Counted from the first letter of the stretch, positions 38,482 through 48,071 are shown. The stretch is 64,000 nucleotides of DNA from CAXMST01 sp963793415 (GCA_963793415.1 CAWCAC010000002.1:1178001-1242000); one strand, 5' to 3'. A program made the numbers and translations. The notes: generated by a model from the letters alone, not told the origin.

Positions 38482-40044
38482 ATGGCCGGCATGCGCGGCA
38501 GATTCCTCGAGTGGGCGTATCGGCGCCTCGGTCGCCGCTATCCGACGGTGTTCATCGCGCTAGAGCTCCAGGCGGGGTTCCTGATCACCGCCGGCACCGT
38601 CCTGCTGCTTTCCTTCTACTACGACGGCAGCGCCGCCGAGTTCGGCGAGATCCTCGCGATCACCCTGACACTGACCGGTCTGACGCTGCTCTGGGGCTTC
38701 CTACAGATCCGCCCGAAGGTGACGCCGATCCAGTCGTGGATCGGCGGCGATCGCGGCCCCGACTCGACCGCGCGCGCCTGGGCGGCGGCGATCGGGCTGC
38801 CACTCGACGTGGTCCGGGCCGAGATGCTGGTCCCGATCGCGGCAGTGATCGTCCCCGGCGTGGTCGCGAGCGTGATCATCCTCGACCTCGCCTGGGTCGC
38901 GATCTTCCCGATCGCGGGCGCCGGCCTGATCGCGGTCGGCTACGGCGCGATCCTCCACTACCTGACCGTCGAGGCCGGGATGCGCCCCGTGCTCGTCGAG
39001 ATCAACCGCGCCGTCGCCCCGCGGCTCGAGACGGCGCGGACGGCGCTGCCGCTCCGGATCCGGCTGCTGGCGGCGCTGCCGATGATCAACATCATCACCG
39101 GCCTCGTCGTCGCCGCGCTGACCGGTGACCGCGGCGAGAGCCTCGGCGTCGCCGTGCTGGTCGCGATCGGCGTCGCGACGACTCTCTCGCTCGAGCTCAC
39201 GGTGCTGCTCTCGCGCTCGATCCTGAGCCCGCTTCGTGATCTCCAGCGCGCGACCGAGCGGGTCGCGGCCGGCGACTACTCGGCCGCCGTGCCGGTTACG
39301 ACCGCCGACGAGATCGGCGAGCTCGCGTCGTCGTTCAATCAGATGGTCGCGGGGCTGCGCGAGCGCGAGCGTCTGCGCGAGGCGTTCGGCACCTACCTGG
39401 ATCGCGAGGTCGCCGAGTACATCCTCTCCGAGGGCTTCGACGAGCACGGGGTCGAGGCCGAGGTGACGATCATGTTCTGCGACGTCCGTGACTTCACGAG
39501 CTTCGCCGCCGGCGCCGACGCGCGCGAAGTGGTCGCCCGGCTCAACTCGCTGTTCGAGGTTGTCGTGCCGCTGATCGGCGCCGAGGGCGGGCATGTCGAC
39601 AAGTTCGAGGGCGACGGCCTGATGGCCGTCTTCGGCGCCCCGGAGCCCTACCCCGACCACGCCGAGCGCGCCGTCCGCGCAGCGCTCGAGATCGACGCTC
39701 GGGTCAACGTGGCCGGCGAGGGCGGCGGCTTCCGGCTCGGCGTCGGGCTCAACACGGGCCGGGTGATCGCGGGCTCGGTCGGCGGCGGCGGCCGGCTCAA
39801 CTTCAGCGTCATCGGCGATGCGGTCAACGTTGCCTCGCGCGTGCAGGCGGAGACGAGGAACACCGGCGCCGCGGTTCTGATGGCGGCCGCGACGGCGTCG
39901 GAGCTCGGACCGGGGTTCGTCATCTCCTCGCACGGCATGCACGAGCTCAAGGGGCTTGACCGGCCGGTCGAGCTGCTGTCGCCGCAGTCGGGTCCGGTCT
40001 CGCCCGCGACGGGCGACGGTACGGTCGGTGCGCTCAACGCGTAG
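38482..40044 (+). CDS. Membrane-bound class III adenylate cyclase with HAMP domain
   Basis: cAMP-forming enzyme of 520 aa. Six hydrophobic segments cover about 22-250. A HAMP linker (about 250-300: PLRDLQRATERVAAGDYSAAV, TADEIGELASSFNQM) leads to the cyclase domain (about 325-500). The metal Asp residues are in TIMFCDVRDFTSF and in DKFEGDGLMAVFG; the Lys of the latter and the Asp of FSVIGDAVNVASRVQ specify adenine, and that segment also carries the transition-state Asn and Arg. All catalytic residues are present, so it should be active. The ligand sensed by the membrane part is unknown. Confidence 0.92.
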   Translation: MAGMRGRFLEWAYRRLGRRYPTVFIALELQAGFLITAGTVLLLSFYYDGSAAEFGEILAITLTLTGLTLLWGFLQIRPKVTPIQSWIGGDRGPDSTARAWAAAIGLPLDVVRAEMLVPIAAVIVPGVVASVIILDLAWVAIFPIAGAGLIAVGYGAILHYLTVEAGMRPVLVEINRAVAPRLETARTALPLRIRLLAALPMINIITGLVVAALTGDRGESLGVAVLVAIGVATTLSLELTVLLSRSILSPLRDLQRATERVAAGDYSAAVPVTTADEIGELASSFNQMVAGLRERERLREAFGTYLDREVAEYILSEGFDEHGVEAEVTIMFCDVRDFTSFAAGADAREVVARLNSLFEVVVPLIGAEGGHVDKFEGDGLMAVFGAPEPYPDHAERAVRAALEIDARVNVAGEGGGFRLGVGLNTGRVIAGSVGGGGRLNFSVIGDAVNVASRVQAETRNTGAAVLMAAATASELGPGFVISSHGMHELKGLDRPVELLSPQSGPVSPATGDGTVGALNA

Positions 40045-40053
40045 GCTCGGGTC

Positions 40054-41724
40054 ATGGCTACCGAGGAGAAGCAGCAGTCCGGTGGAATCGGCAACGCGGG
40101 CGCATCGCACGGCGGCAGGCTTGCCGCCCGGGCGCTCGTCGACAGGGGCGTCTCGCACCTGTTCACGCTGTCGGGGGGTCACCTGTTCAGCCTCTACGAC
40201 GGCTGCAAGGAAGAAGGGATCGAGGTCGTCGACGTGCGCCACGAACAGGCGGCGGCGTTCGCGGCCGAGGGCTGGGCGAAGGCGACGCGGACGCCAGGCG
40301 TCTGCGCACTGACCGCGGGCCCCGGCGTCACCAACGGCGTCAGCGCGATGGCCGGCGCCAGCTTCAACGGCTCGCCGCTCGTCGTTCTCGCGGGCCGAGC
40401 GCCTGAGATGACCTGGGGCACGGGTCGCCTGCAGGAGATCGACCACCTGCCGATCGTCGCCTCCGTGACCAAGCACGCGGAGACGATCAAGGACGCCGGC
40501 GGCATCCCCGCCGCCACCGCTCGCGCCGTCGATCTCGCCGCCGGCGCGCCGACCGGCCCGACCTTCCTCGATTACCCGCTCGACGTCGTCTTCACCGAGG
40601 CCGACTACCAGGCGCCACCCGCGCCCGATCCGATCGATCACGGCCCCGCCGCCGGGATCGAGGAGGCTGCGGCGCTGTTGGCCGCCGCCGAGCGCCCCGC
40701 GGTGATGGCCGGAACCGGCCTCTACTGGGGTCACGGCGAGGCGCAGCTCGTCGAGCTGGCCGAGTCGCTGGGCATTCCCGTGTACCTGAATGGCATGGGC
40801 CGCGGCTGCGTGCCGGCCGACCACCCGCTCTCCTTCAGCCGCACCCGCGGCGCCGGGCTCGGTGGCTGCGACGTGGCCGTCGTGATCGGCGTGCCGCTCG
40901 ACTTCCGGCTCGGCTTCGGAGCGGCGGTTTCGGCCGAGGCGAAGCTGATCCGCGTCGACGTCGAGCCGAACCGTCTCGAGGGCAACCGCGCCGCCGACGT
41001 CGATCTCGTCGGCGATGTTGCGGCGACGCTCGGCGCCCTCGGCGAGGCCGCCACCGACGCCGGCGGCAATCCGTCCCGGACCCGCGAGTGGGTCGACCTG
41101 CTGACCGCGCAGGAGCAGGAGAAGCGCGAGTCCGAGCAGGCCGACTTCGGAGACGACCGCGCGCCCCTGCATCCGATGCGGCTCTACGCCGGCCTCGCCG
41201 AGGTGCTCGACCGCGACGCGATCGTGATCGGCGACGGCGGTGATTTCGTCTCCTACGCGGGTCGCGTGATCGAGACCTACGAGCCCGGCTGCTGGATGGA
41301 CCCCGGTCCGTTCGGATGTCTCGGCGGCGGCCCCGGCCAGGCGATCGGCGCCGCCTGCGCCAAGCCCGGCCGGCAGATCTGCGTGCTGCTCGGCGACGGC
41401 GCCTTCGGCTTCAGTGGGATGGAGTTCGACACGCTCGCCCGTCACGGCCTTCCGGTCGTCGGGGTGATCGGCAACAACGGGATCTGGGCGCTCGAGAAGC
41501 ACCCGATGGAGTTCCTCTACGGCTACTCGCTCGCCGCCGAGCTGCGGCCCGAGACGCCCTACGAGGAGGTTGCCGGCGCGCTCGGCTGCCACAGCGAGAT
41601 CGTTCGCACGCCGGCCGAGCTGAAGCCGGCTCTCGAGCGCGCCTTCTCCTGTGGCGGCCCGGCGCTCGTCAACGTACTCACCGACCCCGAGGTCGTCTAC
41701 CCGCGCAAGGCCGTCCTCGCCTGA
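40054..41724 (+). CDS. Thiamine-diphosphate-dependent enzyme, acetolactate synthase large-subunit-like
   Basis: ThDP enzyme of 556 aa in the acetolactate synthase/oxalyl-CoA decarboxylase/benzoylformate decarboxylase superfamily. The catalytic Glu is in VVDVRHEQAAAFAAEG, TAGPGVTNG follows, and the ThDP/Mg motif is GDGAFGFSGMEFDTLARHGL to VIGNNGIW. The middle domain has VIGVPLDFRLGFG. No small regulatory subunit is adjacent, so it is probably not the biosynthetic IlvB. The sequence does not decide the substrate. ATG start nine bases after the cyclase gene. Confidence 0.87.
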   Translation: MATEEKQQSGGIGNAGASHGGRLAARALVDRGVSHLFTLSGGHLFSLYDGCKEEGIEVVDVRHEQAAAFAAEGWAKATRTPGVCALTAGPGVTNGVSAMAGASFNGSPLVVLAGRAPEMTWGTGRLQEIDHLPIVASVTKHAETIKDAGGIPAATARAVDLAAGAPTGPTFLDYPLDVVFTEADYQAPPAPDPIDHGPAAGIEEAAALLAAAERPAVMAGTGLYWGHGEAQLVELAESLGIPVYLNGMGRGCVPADHPLSFSRTRGAGLGGCDVAVVIGVPLDFRLGFGAAVSAEAKLIRVDVEPNRLEGNRAADVDLVGDVAATLGALGEAATDAGGNPSRTREWVDLLTAQEQEKRESEQADFGDDRAPLHPMRLYAGLAEVLDRDAIVIGDGGDFVSYAGRVIETYEPGCWMDPGPFGCLGGGPGQAIGAACAKPGRQICVLLGDGAFGFSGMEFDTLARHGLPVVGVIGNNGIWALEKHPMEFLYGYSLAAELRPETPYEEVAGALGCHSEIVRTPAELKPALERAFSCGGPALVNVLTDPEVVYPRKAVLA

Positions 41725-41774
41725 GGCCGGTGCCTCGGCGGCCGGCGCTCGCGACTGTCTAGTCTCGGGCGCCG

Positions 41775-42053
41775 ATGGGACTGCGCCTCGGCCGCCACAA
41801 CTTCACCCGGGTCGTCTACGACGACTCCTCCGACATCCTCTACGCGACGCTGCCCGGGGCGGAGCCGGCCCGCCGTGAGGAGACCCCGGAGGAGGACGTC
41901 TGGCTGTTCGACGAGGCCGGCCGTTTCATCGGTGTCCGCGTGGTCGAGCCACGGGTGCGGTGGGAGCGCGACGGCGCCGTCTACGTCAGCCTGCCGAGCG
42001 GCGAGCGCGAGCGCGCGACCGGCCTCGAGGCGGCGCTGCGCGGATCCGCCTGA
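41775..42053 (+). CDS. DUF2283-like small protein
   Basis: The 92 residues match the DUF2283 pattern: an early YDDSSDILYATLPG strand-turn-strand corresponding to the family YDPEADALYI, then VWLFDEAGRFIGVRVVEP. Function of the family is unknown. The gene stands alone between the ThDP enzyme and the SDR gene, on the same strand. An ATG start is used. Confidence 0.75.
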   Translation: MGLRLGRHNFTRVVYDDSSDILYATLPGAEPARREETPEEDVWLFDEAGRFIGVRVVEPRVRWERDGAVYVSLPSGERERATGLEAALRGSA

Positions 42054-42090
42054 CTATCGGCGCGCGGCGATCATCTAGATTCCCGCGCCA

Positions 42091-42936
42091 ATGACAGGAC
42101 TTGATTTGAACGGACGCGTCGCCCTCGTCACCGGCGCGGCCCGCGGCATCGGGCTGGAGACCGCGAGGGCGCTGCACGCCCGCGGTGCCCAGGTCGCGAT
42201 TCTCGACCTCGAGGAGAGGGACGCCAAGGTCGCCGCCGCCTCGGTCGGCGAGCGGACGATGGCGCTGGCGGCCGACGTCACCGACGAGAGCGCCGTCTCG
42301 CTCGCGGTCGACGCGGTGACGACCGAGTTCGGCGGCATCGACGTCGTCGTCGCCAACGCCGGCATCGCGCAGACGATCCGCCCGGTCAGCAGCGTCGATC
42401 CCAAGGACTTCGACCGGGTCCTCGACGTCAACCTGCACGGCGTCGTCCACACGGTCCGCCAGGCGCTCCCCCACGTGATCGAGCGGCGCGGCCACGTACT
42501 CGTGATCGCCTCCGTCTACGCCTTCGTCAACGGCACCCTGCAGTCGAGCTATGCGATGAGCAAGGCGGCCGTCGAGCAGTACGGCCGGGCGCTCCGTGTC
42601 GAGCTCGCCCCACTTGGCGCCTCCGCCGGCGTCGGCTACTTCGGCTTCGTCGATACGGAGATGGTGCGCGGCGCCGAGCGCGACCCTGTCGCACAGATGG
42701 TCGAGGATCGCGCTCCGAAGGTCCTCCGCAAGCGGATCCAGCCGGCCGAGGCGGGGGAGGCCCTGGTCCGCGGGATCGAGGCCCGCGCGGCCCGGACGAT
42801 GCTGCCGCGCCGCTGGCGCCTGATGTTCCGCCTGCGCGGCTTCCTCGCCCCAGGGCTCGATGAGCTGATGAGGCGGGACGCCGTGCTTGGGGCTGCAATC
42901 ACGGAGGGGGAGAGGAAGGGCATCGCCGAGCGGTGA
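42091..42936 (+). CDS. Short-chain dehydrogenase/reductase (SDR)
   Basis: NAD(P)-dependent oxidoreductase of 281 aa. The Rossmann motif is VTGAARGIGLE, an Asp at ILDLEE suggests NAD(H), followed by VVVANAGIA, the catalytic Ser in VIASVYAFVNG and YAMSK for Tyr and Lys. The C-terminal extension (RWRLMFRLRGFLAPGLDEL) is of the type seen in actinobacterial SDRs acting on lipophilic substrates. Its stop overlaps the GTG of the sigma factor by four bases, an unusual partnership. Confidence 0.9.
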   Translation: MTGLDLNGRVALVTGAARGIGLETARALHARGAQVAILDLEERDAKVAAASVGERTMALAADVTDESAVSLAVDAVTTEFGGIDVVVANAGIAQTIRPVSSVDPKDFDRVLDVNLHGVVHTVRQALPHVIERRGHVLVIASVYAFVNGTLQSSYAMSKAAVEQYGRALRVELAPLGASAGVGYFGFVDTEMVRGAERDPVAQMVEDRAPKVLRKRIQPAEAGEALVRGIEARAARTMLPRRWRLMFRLRGFLAPGLDELMRRDAVLGAAITEGERKGIAER

Positions 42937-43700
42937 ACGACGAGGCGCCTCACGCTCCCGAGCCCGAGGTCGCGCTCGAGTCCGACGACGAGCTGCTCGC
43001 CCGCTTCGTCCGCACCCGAGATCCGGACCTGCGCGAGGAGCTCGCGATCCGCTACGCGCCGCTCGCCGAGGGACTCGCCCGCCGCTATGCCAACCGCGGC
43101 GAGCGGCTCGAGGACCTGCAGCAGGTCGCCTACCTCGGCCTGTTGAAGGCGCTCGACGGGTTCGACGACATCCGCGGGACCAGCTTCCGCGCCTACGCCG
43201 AGCCGACGATCCTCGGCGAGCTCCGGCGTCACTTCCGCGACAAACGCTGGGCGATGCGGGTCCCGCGCGACCTCAAGGAGGCGCTGCCGAAGATCCGGGC
43301 TGCCGTCGACGAGCTCTCCAAGGACCTCGGTCGGTCGCCCGAGACGGCCGAGGTCGCCGAGGAGGCCGGGATGGAGGAAGAGGTGGTGATCGACGCGCTC
43401 GAGGCGGCCGAGGCGTCGCGGCCGGCCTCGCTCGACGCGCCGATCGCCGCGACCGAGCCCGATGCGGCGACGATCGCCGACCTCGTCGGCGCGGAGGACC
43501 AGAACCTCGAGCACGCCGAGTGGAACGTGCTGCTGGAGGAGCGGCTCGAGAAGCTCGACGAGCGCCAGCGCGAGGTCCTCTACCTGCGCTTCGCCGAGGA
43601 CCTGACCCAGCGTGAGATCGGCGAGCAGATCGGCGTCTCGCAGATGCAGGTCTCGCGGATCCTCGGCGCCGCGCTCGACGAGCTGCGCGCGACTTCCTGA
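42933..43700 (+). CDS. RNA polymerase sigma factor, SigB/SigF/SigG family
   Basis: Alternative sigma factor of 255 aa with regions 2, 3 and 4. LAEGLARRYANRGERLEDL with QQVAYLGLLKALDGFD is region 2.1-2.2, FRAYAEPTILGELRRHFRDK is 2.3-2.4, region 3 has LGRSPETAEVAEEAG, and region 4 has LDERQREVLYLRFAEDLTQ with REIGEQIGVSQMQVSRI. Members control general stress or sporulation and are usually regulated by an anti-sigma kinase, which is not adjacent here. Translation is coupled to the SDR gene. Confidence 0.93.
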   Translation: MNDEAPHAPEPEVALESDDELLARFVRTRDPDLREELAIRYAPLAEGLARRYANRGERLEDLQQVAYLGLLKALDGFDDIRGTSFRAYAEPTILGELRRHFRDKRWAMRVPRDLKEALPKIRAAVDELSKDLGRSPETAEVAEEAGMEEEVVIDALEAAEASRPASLDAPIAATEPDAATIADLVGAEDQNLEHAEWNVLLEERLEKLDERQREVLYLRFAEDLTQREIGEQIGVSQMQVSRILGAALDELRATS

Positions 43701-43773
43701 GTCACCTGCGCCGATCGGCGCGCCGGGTGCCCGGCGGGGTTTGACTCCCCCGGACACGGGTAGCTGAAACCGG

Positions 43774-44367
43774 GTGACGACAAGCGCCGAGCTTCAAGGT
43801 GGGACGGTCAGCTTCCTCGGAATCCCGGGGACGGTCAGCTCCCGTTCCCTCAACGTGGATTTGCTCGAGAACGCGGCGCGCGAGGCCCCGGGGGAGGTCG
43901 AGATGACGATCTACCTCGAGCCGGGGCTCTGGAAGATGCCGCCGTTCGAGCCGGGCGCGGCGGCGTCGGACGAGGTCAAGCGGCTGCGAAGTGCCGTCGT
44001 AGCCTGCGACGGCATCGTGCTCGCCACCCCCGAGTACAACGGCTCGCTGCCGGGTGGGCTCAAGAACGCGATCGACTGGATCGCCGCCCCCGGCCCCGGA
44101 TCTCCGGACGGCGGTCCGCTGAGTGGCAAGGCGGCGATCGTGATCGGCGCCGACCGCGGCCGCTTCGGCTGCGACTGGGCCGTGGCCGACGCCCGCAAGG
44201 TGCTCGAGGTGGCCGGCGCCAGGGTGCTGCCGGAGACGCTCACGATTCCCAGCGCCGATCGGGCCTTTGCCGCCGACGGGGTGCTGTGTGAGGAGGCCGA
44301 CCGAGCGCAGCTCGGGGCGCTGATGGAGCTGCTCGCCTGGGAGGCTCGGGTGCGGCGGGCGGACTGA
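43774..44367 (+). CDS. NADPH-dependent FMN reductase family protein
   Basis: Flavodoxin-fold reductase of 197 aa. The phosphate-binding loop GIPGTVSSRSLNVDLL and the flavin loop ATPEYNGSLPGGLKNAIDW (the family signature PEYNGS) are clear, with ADRGRFGCDWAVAD following. Cytoplasmic; it probably reduces quinones, azo compounds or flavin for partner enzymes. GTG start. It converges with the thiolase gene, 27 bases away. Confidence 0.9.
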   Translation: MTTSAELQGGTVSFLGIPGTVSSRSLNVDLLENAAREAPGEVEMTIYLEPGLWKMPPFEPGAAASDEVKRLRSAVVACDGIVLATPEYNGSLPGGLKNAIDWIAAPGPGSPDGGPLSGKAAIVIGADRGRFGCDWAVADARKVLEVAGARVLPETLTIPSADRAFAADGVLCEEADRAQLGALMELLAWEARVRRAD

Positions 44368-44394
44368 GCGGCCGTTCAGAGCCGGATGGCGCGC

Positions 44395-45903
44395 TCAGGC
44401 GAGCCGAAAGCAGCCGTTGCCGATGAATTCGGCCTCGGCGCCGAGGCAGTCGCGCTCGGCGACGGCGGCAAGGCTGGCGGGATCGTCGGCCTTGGCGACT
44501 GTTCGCGCGTCGTCGATCAGGAAGGTCGCGATCGCCACCTCGGGGTTGCCGTCCCGGTCGCAGATCGCGGTGTAGGCCTCGATCGTTCCCGAGCCCGTGG
44601 CCGGCGGCTCGACGACCTGCCGCCGCGGCCCGGAGTCGATCTCGTCCTGGGGGTTGAAGTGCCGCCAGCCTGCGCCGTCGCCGGTCTCGTCTCCGAGCTC
44701 GGAGAGCAGCACGACCCCGTGCTTGGTCAGGTACCAGCCGACGCCCGTCGCGAGCCCGCTGCCGCCCTCGGCAGAGATCCGCTCACAGAGCGCGGCGAGC
44801 GAGTGGGTGACGTAGTTGCTGCCGGGGCCGCCGGCAAACGAGAGGCCGCCGGTCACGGTTGGCGCCCGCTCGGGATCGAAGAGGTCGACTCCGAGCTCGC
44901 ACCCGGCGACGGCGACGGCCGACGGGAAGCAGGAGTAGATGTCGAGGTGCTCGACGCGGTCGATCGTCAGGCCCGCGTGATCGAGCACCGCGCCGGCGCA
45001 GGTGGCGAGCGCCGGCGAGCGGTCGAGGTCGAGCCGCTCCGATGGGAAAGCGTGGTCGGAGCCGACGGCGGTGCCGAGCACGCGGACCTGCGAGCCGGCC
45101 TCGATCCCGATCGCGGCCGCGGCCGATGCCGAGCAGACGACCAGTGCGGCGGCCTGATTGGTCTGGATGTTCGAGTTCATCAGCTTCGTGTACGGGATCG
45201 AGACCTGGCGGTTATCGGGCGACGGCGTCGCGATCTGCTCGGCCGAGGGGGCCTCGCGCGACCAGGCGTGAGGGTTGTCGGCGGCGACCTCGGCGAAGCG
45301 CGCCCACAGGCGCCCGAGGTAGTGCTGGTGCTCGGCCGGGTCACGACCGGCGGCGGCGCGCACCGCCTCCTCGAACAGCGGGTAGTAGGCGACCGGCGCG
45401 ATCAGGTTGGCGGCGAGCTCGACCGGATGGCTGGTCTCGCCGAGCTTGCCGATCGTGCGATCGGGCTCGGTGCCCTCGGGCTGGGTCAGGAAGCCCGGAT
45501 CCGAGCCGGCCTTCATCGCCCGCATCAGCACGTCGAAGCACTCGACTCCCGCGATCAGGACGACGTCGGCGTCGCCGTCGCGGATCCGCTCGCAGGCGTC
45601 GGCGAGCAGCTCGACCGGGGAGATCCCGCCGGTCAGCGTCCGCACCGTCTCGACGCCCTCCGCATCGAGGGCGTCGGCCAGGATCCGCGCCGGGTCGGGG
45701 ATCTGCCAGGAGACGGAGTCGACGAAGCCGATCGAGTCGAGCGCGGCGAGCAGCTCGTCGGCGTGGCCGCTGCGCTCGAGCGCTGCCCGTGCGACCTCGA
45801 CGAGCATCCCCTCGGGTGTGGGGGCGTTGCCCTCCGCCTCGGTGCCGCGGTCGCTGAGCTGTGCCCAGCCTGCGATCACCGGCTGTCGTGGATCGACGCT
45901 CAT
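44395..45903 (-). CDS. Thiolase-like acetyl-CoA acetyltransferase family protein
   Basis: Thiolase-superfamily enzyme of 502 aa of the kind found next to lipid-metabolism genes in actinobacteria. VIAGWAQLSDRGTE starts the first half. AGVECFDVLMRAMKAG is where the nucleophile elbow falls, and the C-terminal half has the substrate loops HLDIYSCFPSAVAVAG and SFAGGPGSNYVTHSLAAL. The last 110 residues (WYLTKHGVVLLSELG ... PPATGSGTIEAYTA) form the OB-like extension common in this subgroup. Exact reaction unknown. Followed on the same strand by neither of its neighbours' partners, so pathway context is thin. Confidence 0.82.
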   Translation of the reverse strand: MSVDPRQPVIAGWAQLSDRGTEAEGNAPTPEGMLVEVARAALERSGHADELLAALDSIGFVDSVSWQIPDPARILADALDAEGVETVRTLTGGISPVELLADACERIRDGDADVVLIAGVECFDVLMRAMKAGSDPGFLTQPEGTEPDRTIGKLGETSHPVELAANLIAPVAYYPLFEEAVRAAAGRDPAEHQHYLGRLWARFAEVAADNPHAWSREAPSAEQIATPSPDNRQVSIPYTKLMNSNIQTNQAAALVVCSASAAAAIGIEAGSQVRVLGTAVGSDHAFPSERLDLDRSPALATCAGAVLDHAGLTIDRVEHLDIYSCFPSAVAVAGCELGVDLFDPERAPTVTGGLSFAGGPGSNYVTHSLAALCERISAEGGSGLATGVGWYLTKHGVVLLSELGDETGDGAGWRHFNPQDEIDSGPRRQVVEPPATGSGTIEAYTAICDRDGNPEVAIATFLIDDARTVAKADDPASLAAVAERDCLGAEAEFIGNGCFRLA

Positions 45904-45964
45904 CTTCTTCTCCGTCTCCGGTCGGTTTCGGCTCGTGTGGCCAGGCGCCGGCCCGGACCGGCGA

Positions 45965-46414
45965 TCAGCCTGCCTCGACGTGCTCCTTGAGACCTTCGGC
46001 GGCGCCCTTGGTCAGAAACTCCTTGACCTTGCCCTCGGCCGGTCCGCGCAGCAGCATGCCGAGCATCCGCCCGGGGTCGGCGCGGAGCGAGTAGGTCGCG
46101 CGGGTCAGAGTCTGGCTGACGACCGTCAGCTGCCACTGGCCGGTCAGTGACTTGACGTCGCCCTTCTCCTGGTTCCAGGAGAGCCCCTCGGGCGGCGCGT
46201 ACTCGTAGGCGAGGATCGAGGTCGCCTTCTTGACGATCGCATCCGCCCTCAGCTCGACGAGCTTCGCGGTGCCGTCAGGGTGCGTCTCGAGGACCTCGAC
46301 CGACTCGACCGATGGTTGCCAATCGACCGAGCCGGGGATGTCGGAGGCGATCGCGTAGACGGCCTCCAGCGGCGCCGCGATCTCGACCGTGTGGCTTGCT
46401 TCGAGCAGTCCCAT
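45965..46414 (-). CDS. SRPBCC (START-like) family protein
   Basis: Hydrophobic-ligand-binding helix-grip protein of 149 aa. ASHTVEIAAPLEAVYAIASD is the typical first strand and helix, then VDWQPSVESVEVLE, and a long C-terminal helix region. Such proteins act as polyketide cyclases, lipid carriers or coenzyme Q-binding factors; here the specific role is unknown. It is upstream of the thiolase gene on the same strand (61 bases apart), so the two may share a message. Confidence 0.82.
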   Translation of the reverse strand: MGLLEASHTVEIAAPLEAVYAIASDIPGSVDWQPSVESVEVLETHPDGTAKLVELRADAIVKKATSILAYEYAPPEGLSWNQEKGDVKSLTGQWQLTVVSQTLTRATYSLRADPGRMLGMLLRGPAEGKVKEFLTKGAAEGLKEHVEAG

Positions 46415-46508
46415 CGGCGGCAGACTATCGACAGAGTGTCAACCGGCGCGCTGATCGCGGCGACGGCCGTCGGCGTCACAGGCGGCGGGTCTGGGAGGAT
46501 CCGCCGAC

Positions 46509-47126
46509 ATGCCGCGACGCCCCGACATCCCACCGCTCGAACGCGAGGACCTCGATTCGGACCCGTTCGTCCAGTTCGCGGTCTGGTTCGACCGCGCCGC
46601 CGAGGAAGCGCCGCTCGCGGAAGCGATGACGCTCGCCACCGTCGACGCCGATGGTTCCCCGGACGCCCGCATGGTCCTGCTCAAGGGCGCCGATGCGCGC
46701 GGCTTCCGCTTCTTCAGCAATCACTTCTCGACGAAGGGCGCACAGCTCGCCGCCCGGCCCGAGGCGGCGCTGATCCTCTACTGGCGCGAGCTCGACCGCC
46801 AGGTCCGGGTTCGCGGCTCGGTCGAGCAGATCCACGACGCCGAGTCCGACGAGTACTTCGCGACCCGGCCGCGGCAGTCGCAGCTCGGGGCTTGGGCGAG
46901 CCCGCAGAGCCGTCCGCTTGCCGACAGGGCCGAGCTCGACGCGCGGCTCGCCGATGTCGAGGCCCGCTTCGGGGAGGGCGAGGTCGAGCGGCCCCCGCAC
47001 TGGGGCGGCTACCTGGTCCGCCCGGCGACGATCGAGTTCTGGCAGGGCCAGGTCGGCCGGCTGCACGACCGGTTCGTCTACCGTCGCGAGGGCGACGGCT
47101 GGCGGATCGAGCGCCTCGCGCCCTGA
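46509..47126 (+). CDS. pdxH: Pyridoxamine 5'-phosphate oxidase
   Basis: FMN enzyme making pyridoxal 5'-phosphate from PNP or PMP. Diagnostic features in order: EAMTLATVDADGSPDARMVLLKG (FMN-binding strand), FRFFSNHFSTKGAQL, YWRELDRQVRVRG, SQLGAWASPQS, PHWGGYLVRP, and the C-terminal FWQGQVGRLHDRFVYRR. Length 205 aa is usual. ATG start. It stands alone and converges with ppx. Confidence 0.96.
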   Translation: MPRRPDIPPLEREDLDSDPFVQFAVWFDRAAEEAPLAEAMTLATVDADGSPDARMVLLKGADARGFRFFSNHFSTKGAQLAARPEAALILYWRELDRQVRVRGSVEQIHDAESDEYFATRPRQSQLGAWASPQSRPLADRAELDARLADVEARFGEGEVERPPHWGGYLVRPATIEFWQGQVGRLHDRFVYRREGDGWRIERLAP

Positions 47127-47156
47127 TCCGGCGCGGCCGGCCGGAGTCGGGGTCGC

Positions 47157-48071
47157 TCAGCCGGCCTCGAGCGCGGCGCCGAGCAGGATGTCGTTCTCGG
47201 AGGCCTCGACGGTCTCGATCCCGAAGGCGCGCATCGTGCTGATCAGGATCACGAGGCCGGCGACGATCGTCGGGGCCCGGTCGGGATGCAGCCCGCGCAC
47301 GTGGCGGCGCTCCGCCGCGGGCAGCGACGCGAGCTTGCCGAGCTGCTGCTGCAGGAACGGCAGCTTCAGCCGGTGGCCTTCGACGCCCTCGGCTTCGTAG
47401 GGGTCGAGCGCGAGATCGATCGCCGCCATCGAGGTCGGCGTCCCGGCGACGGCGATCGTGCGCTCGGGGGTCGGCCCGCCGTAGCGGCCGCGGGCGTTGA
47501 CGAGCTCGCTGGTCACCGATCGCGCCAGCGCCTCGAGCTCGACCGAGTCCGGCGGGTCCTGGGTTAGGAAGCGCTCGCTGTGGCGGACCACCCCGATCTG
47601 CAGCGACTCATGGAAGACGATCCGGTCCGGCCCCTCGCCGACGATCAGCTCGGTCGAGCCGCCGCCGATGTCGAAGACGAACGTCGGGCCCGAGACGGGG
47701 CGGCCCGCGACCGCGCCGGCGTAGGTGAGCCGGGCCTCGGTGTCGCCGTCGATCACGCGGGCTTCGATCGCGAAGCGCTCGCGCAGCTCGGCGATGAAGG
47801 CGGGACCGTTGTCGGCATCGCGCACGGCGGAGGTCGCGAGCGCGACCGTCGGCTCGGCGTCGAGCGAGCGGGCGATCTCGAGGTAGCCGCCAACGGTCTC
47901 GCAGACGTCGTCGATCGCCTCGGGCGCGAGCTGGCCGGAGGTGTCGACGCCGCGGCCGAGCCGGGTCACCGTCGAACGTCGCTCGAGCTCGACCGGCCGC
48001 GCCGGGGTCGCGACGTCGGCGACGAGCAGCCGCGTCGAGTTGGTGCCCATGTCGATGACCGCCACGCTCAC
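47157..48071 (-). CDS. ppx: Exopolyphosphatase/guanosine pentaphosphate phosphohydrolase (Ppx/GppA)
   Basis: Actin-fold phosphatase of polyphosphate or pppGpp. VAVIDMGTNSTRLLVAD is the phosphate-1 loop, ALATSAVRDADNG and DIGGGSTELIVG the phosphate-2 region, and AVAGTPTSMAAIDL the adenosine-like motif. The frame extends 44 codons upstream, but the GTG at 48071 directly before the first beta strand gives the standard 304 aa of the short actinobacterial type. Its upstream region contains the structured RNA candidate. Confidence 0.93.
   Translation of the reverse strand: MSVAVIDMGTNSTRLLVADVATPARPVELERRSTVTRLGRGVDTSGQLAPEAIDDVCETVGGYLEIARSLDAEPTVALATSAVRDADNGPAFIAELRERFAIEARVIDGDTEARLTYAGAVAGRPVSGPTFVFDIGGGSTELIVGEGPDRIVFHESLQIGVVRHSERFLTQDPPDSVELEALARSVTSELVNARGRYGGPTPERTIAVAGTPTSMAAIDLALDPYEAEGVEGHRLKLPFLQQQLGKLASLPAAERRHVRGLHPDRAPTIVAGLVILISTMRAFGIETVEASENDILLGAALEAG

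Noticed and set aside
38701..41592. 963-codon minus-strand open frame
   Set aside because: Antisense to adenylate cyclase and the ThDP enzyme, both with clear motifs; composition is typical GC-rich shadow.
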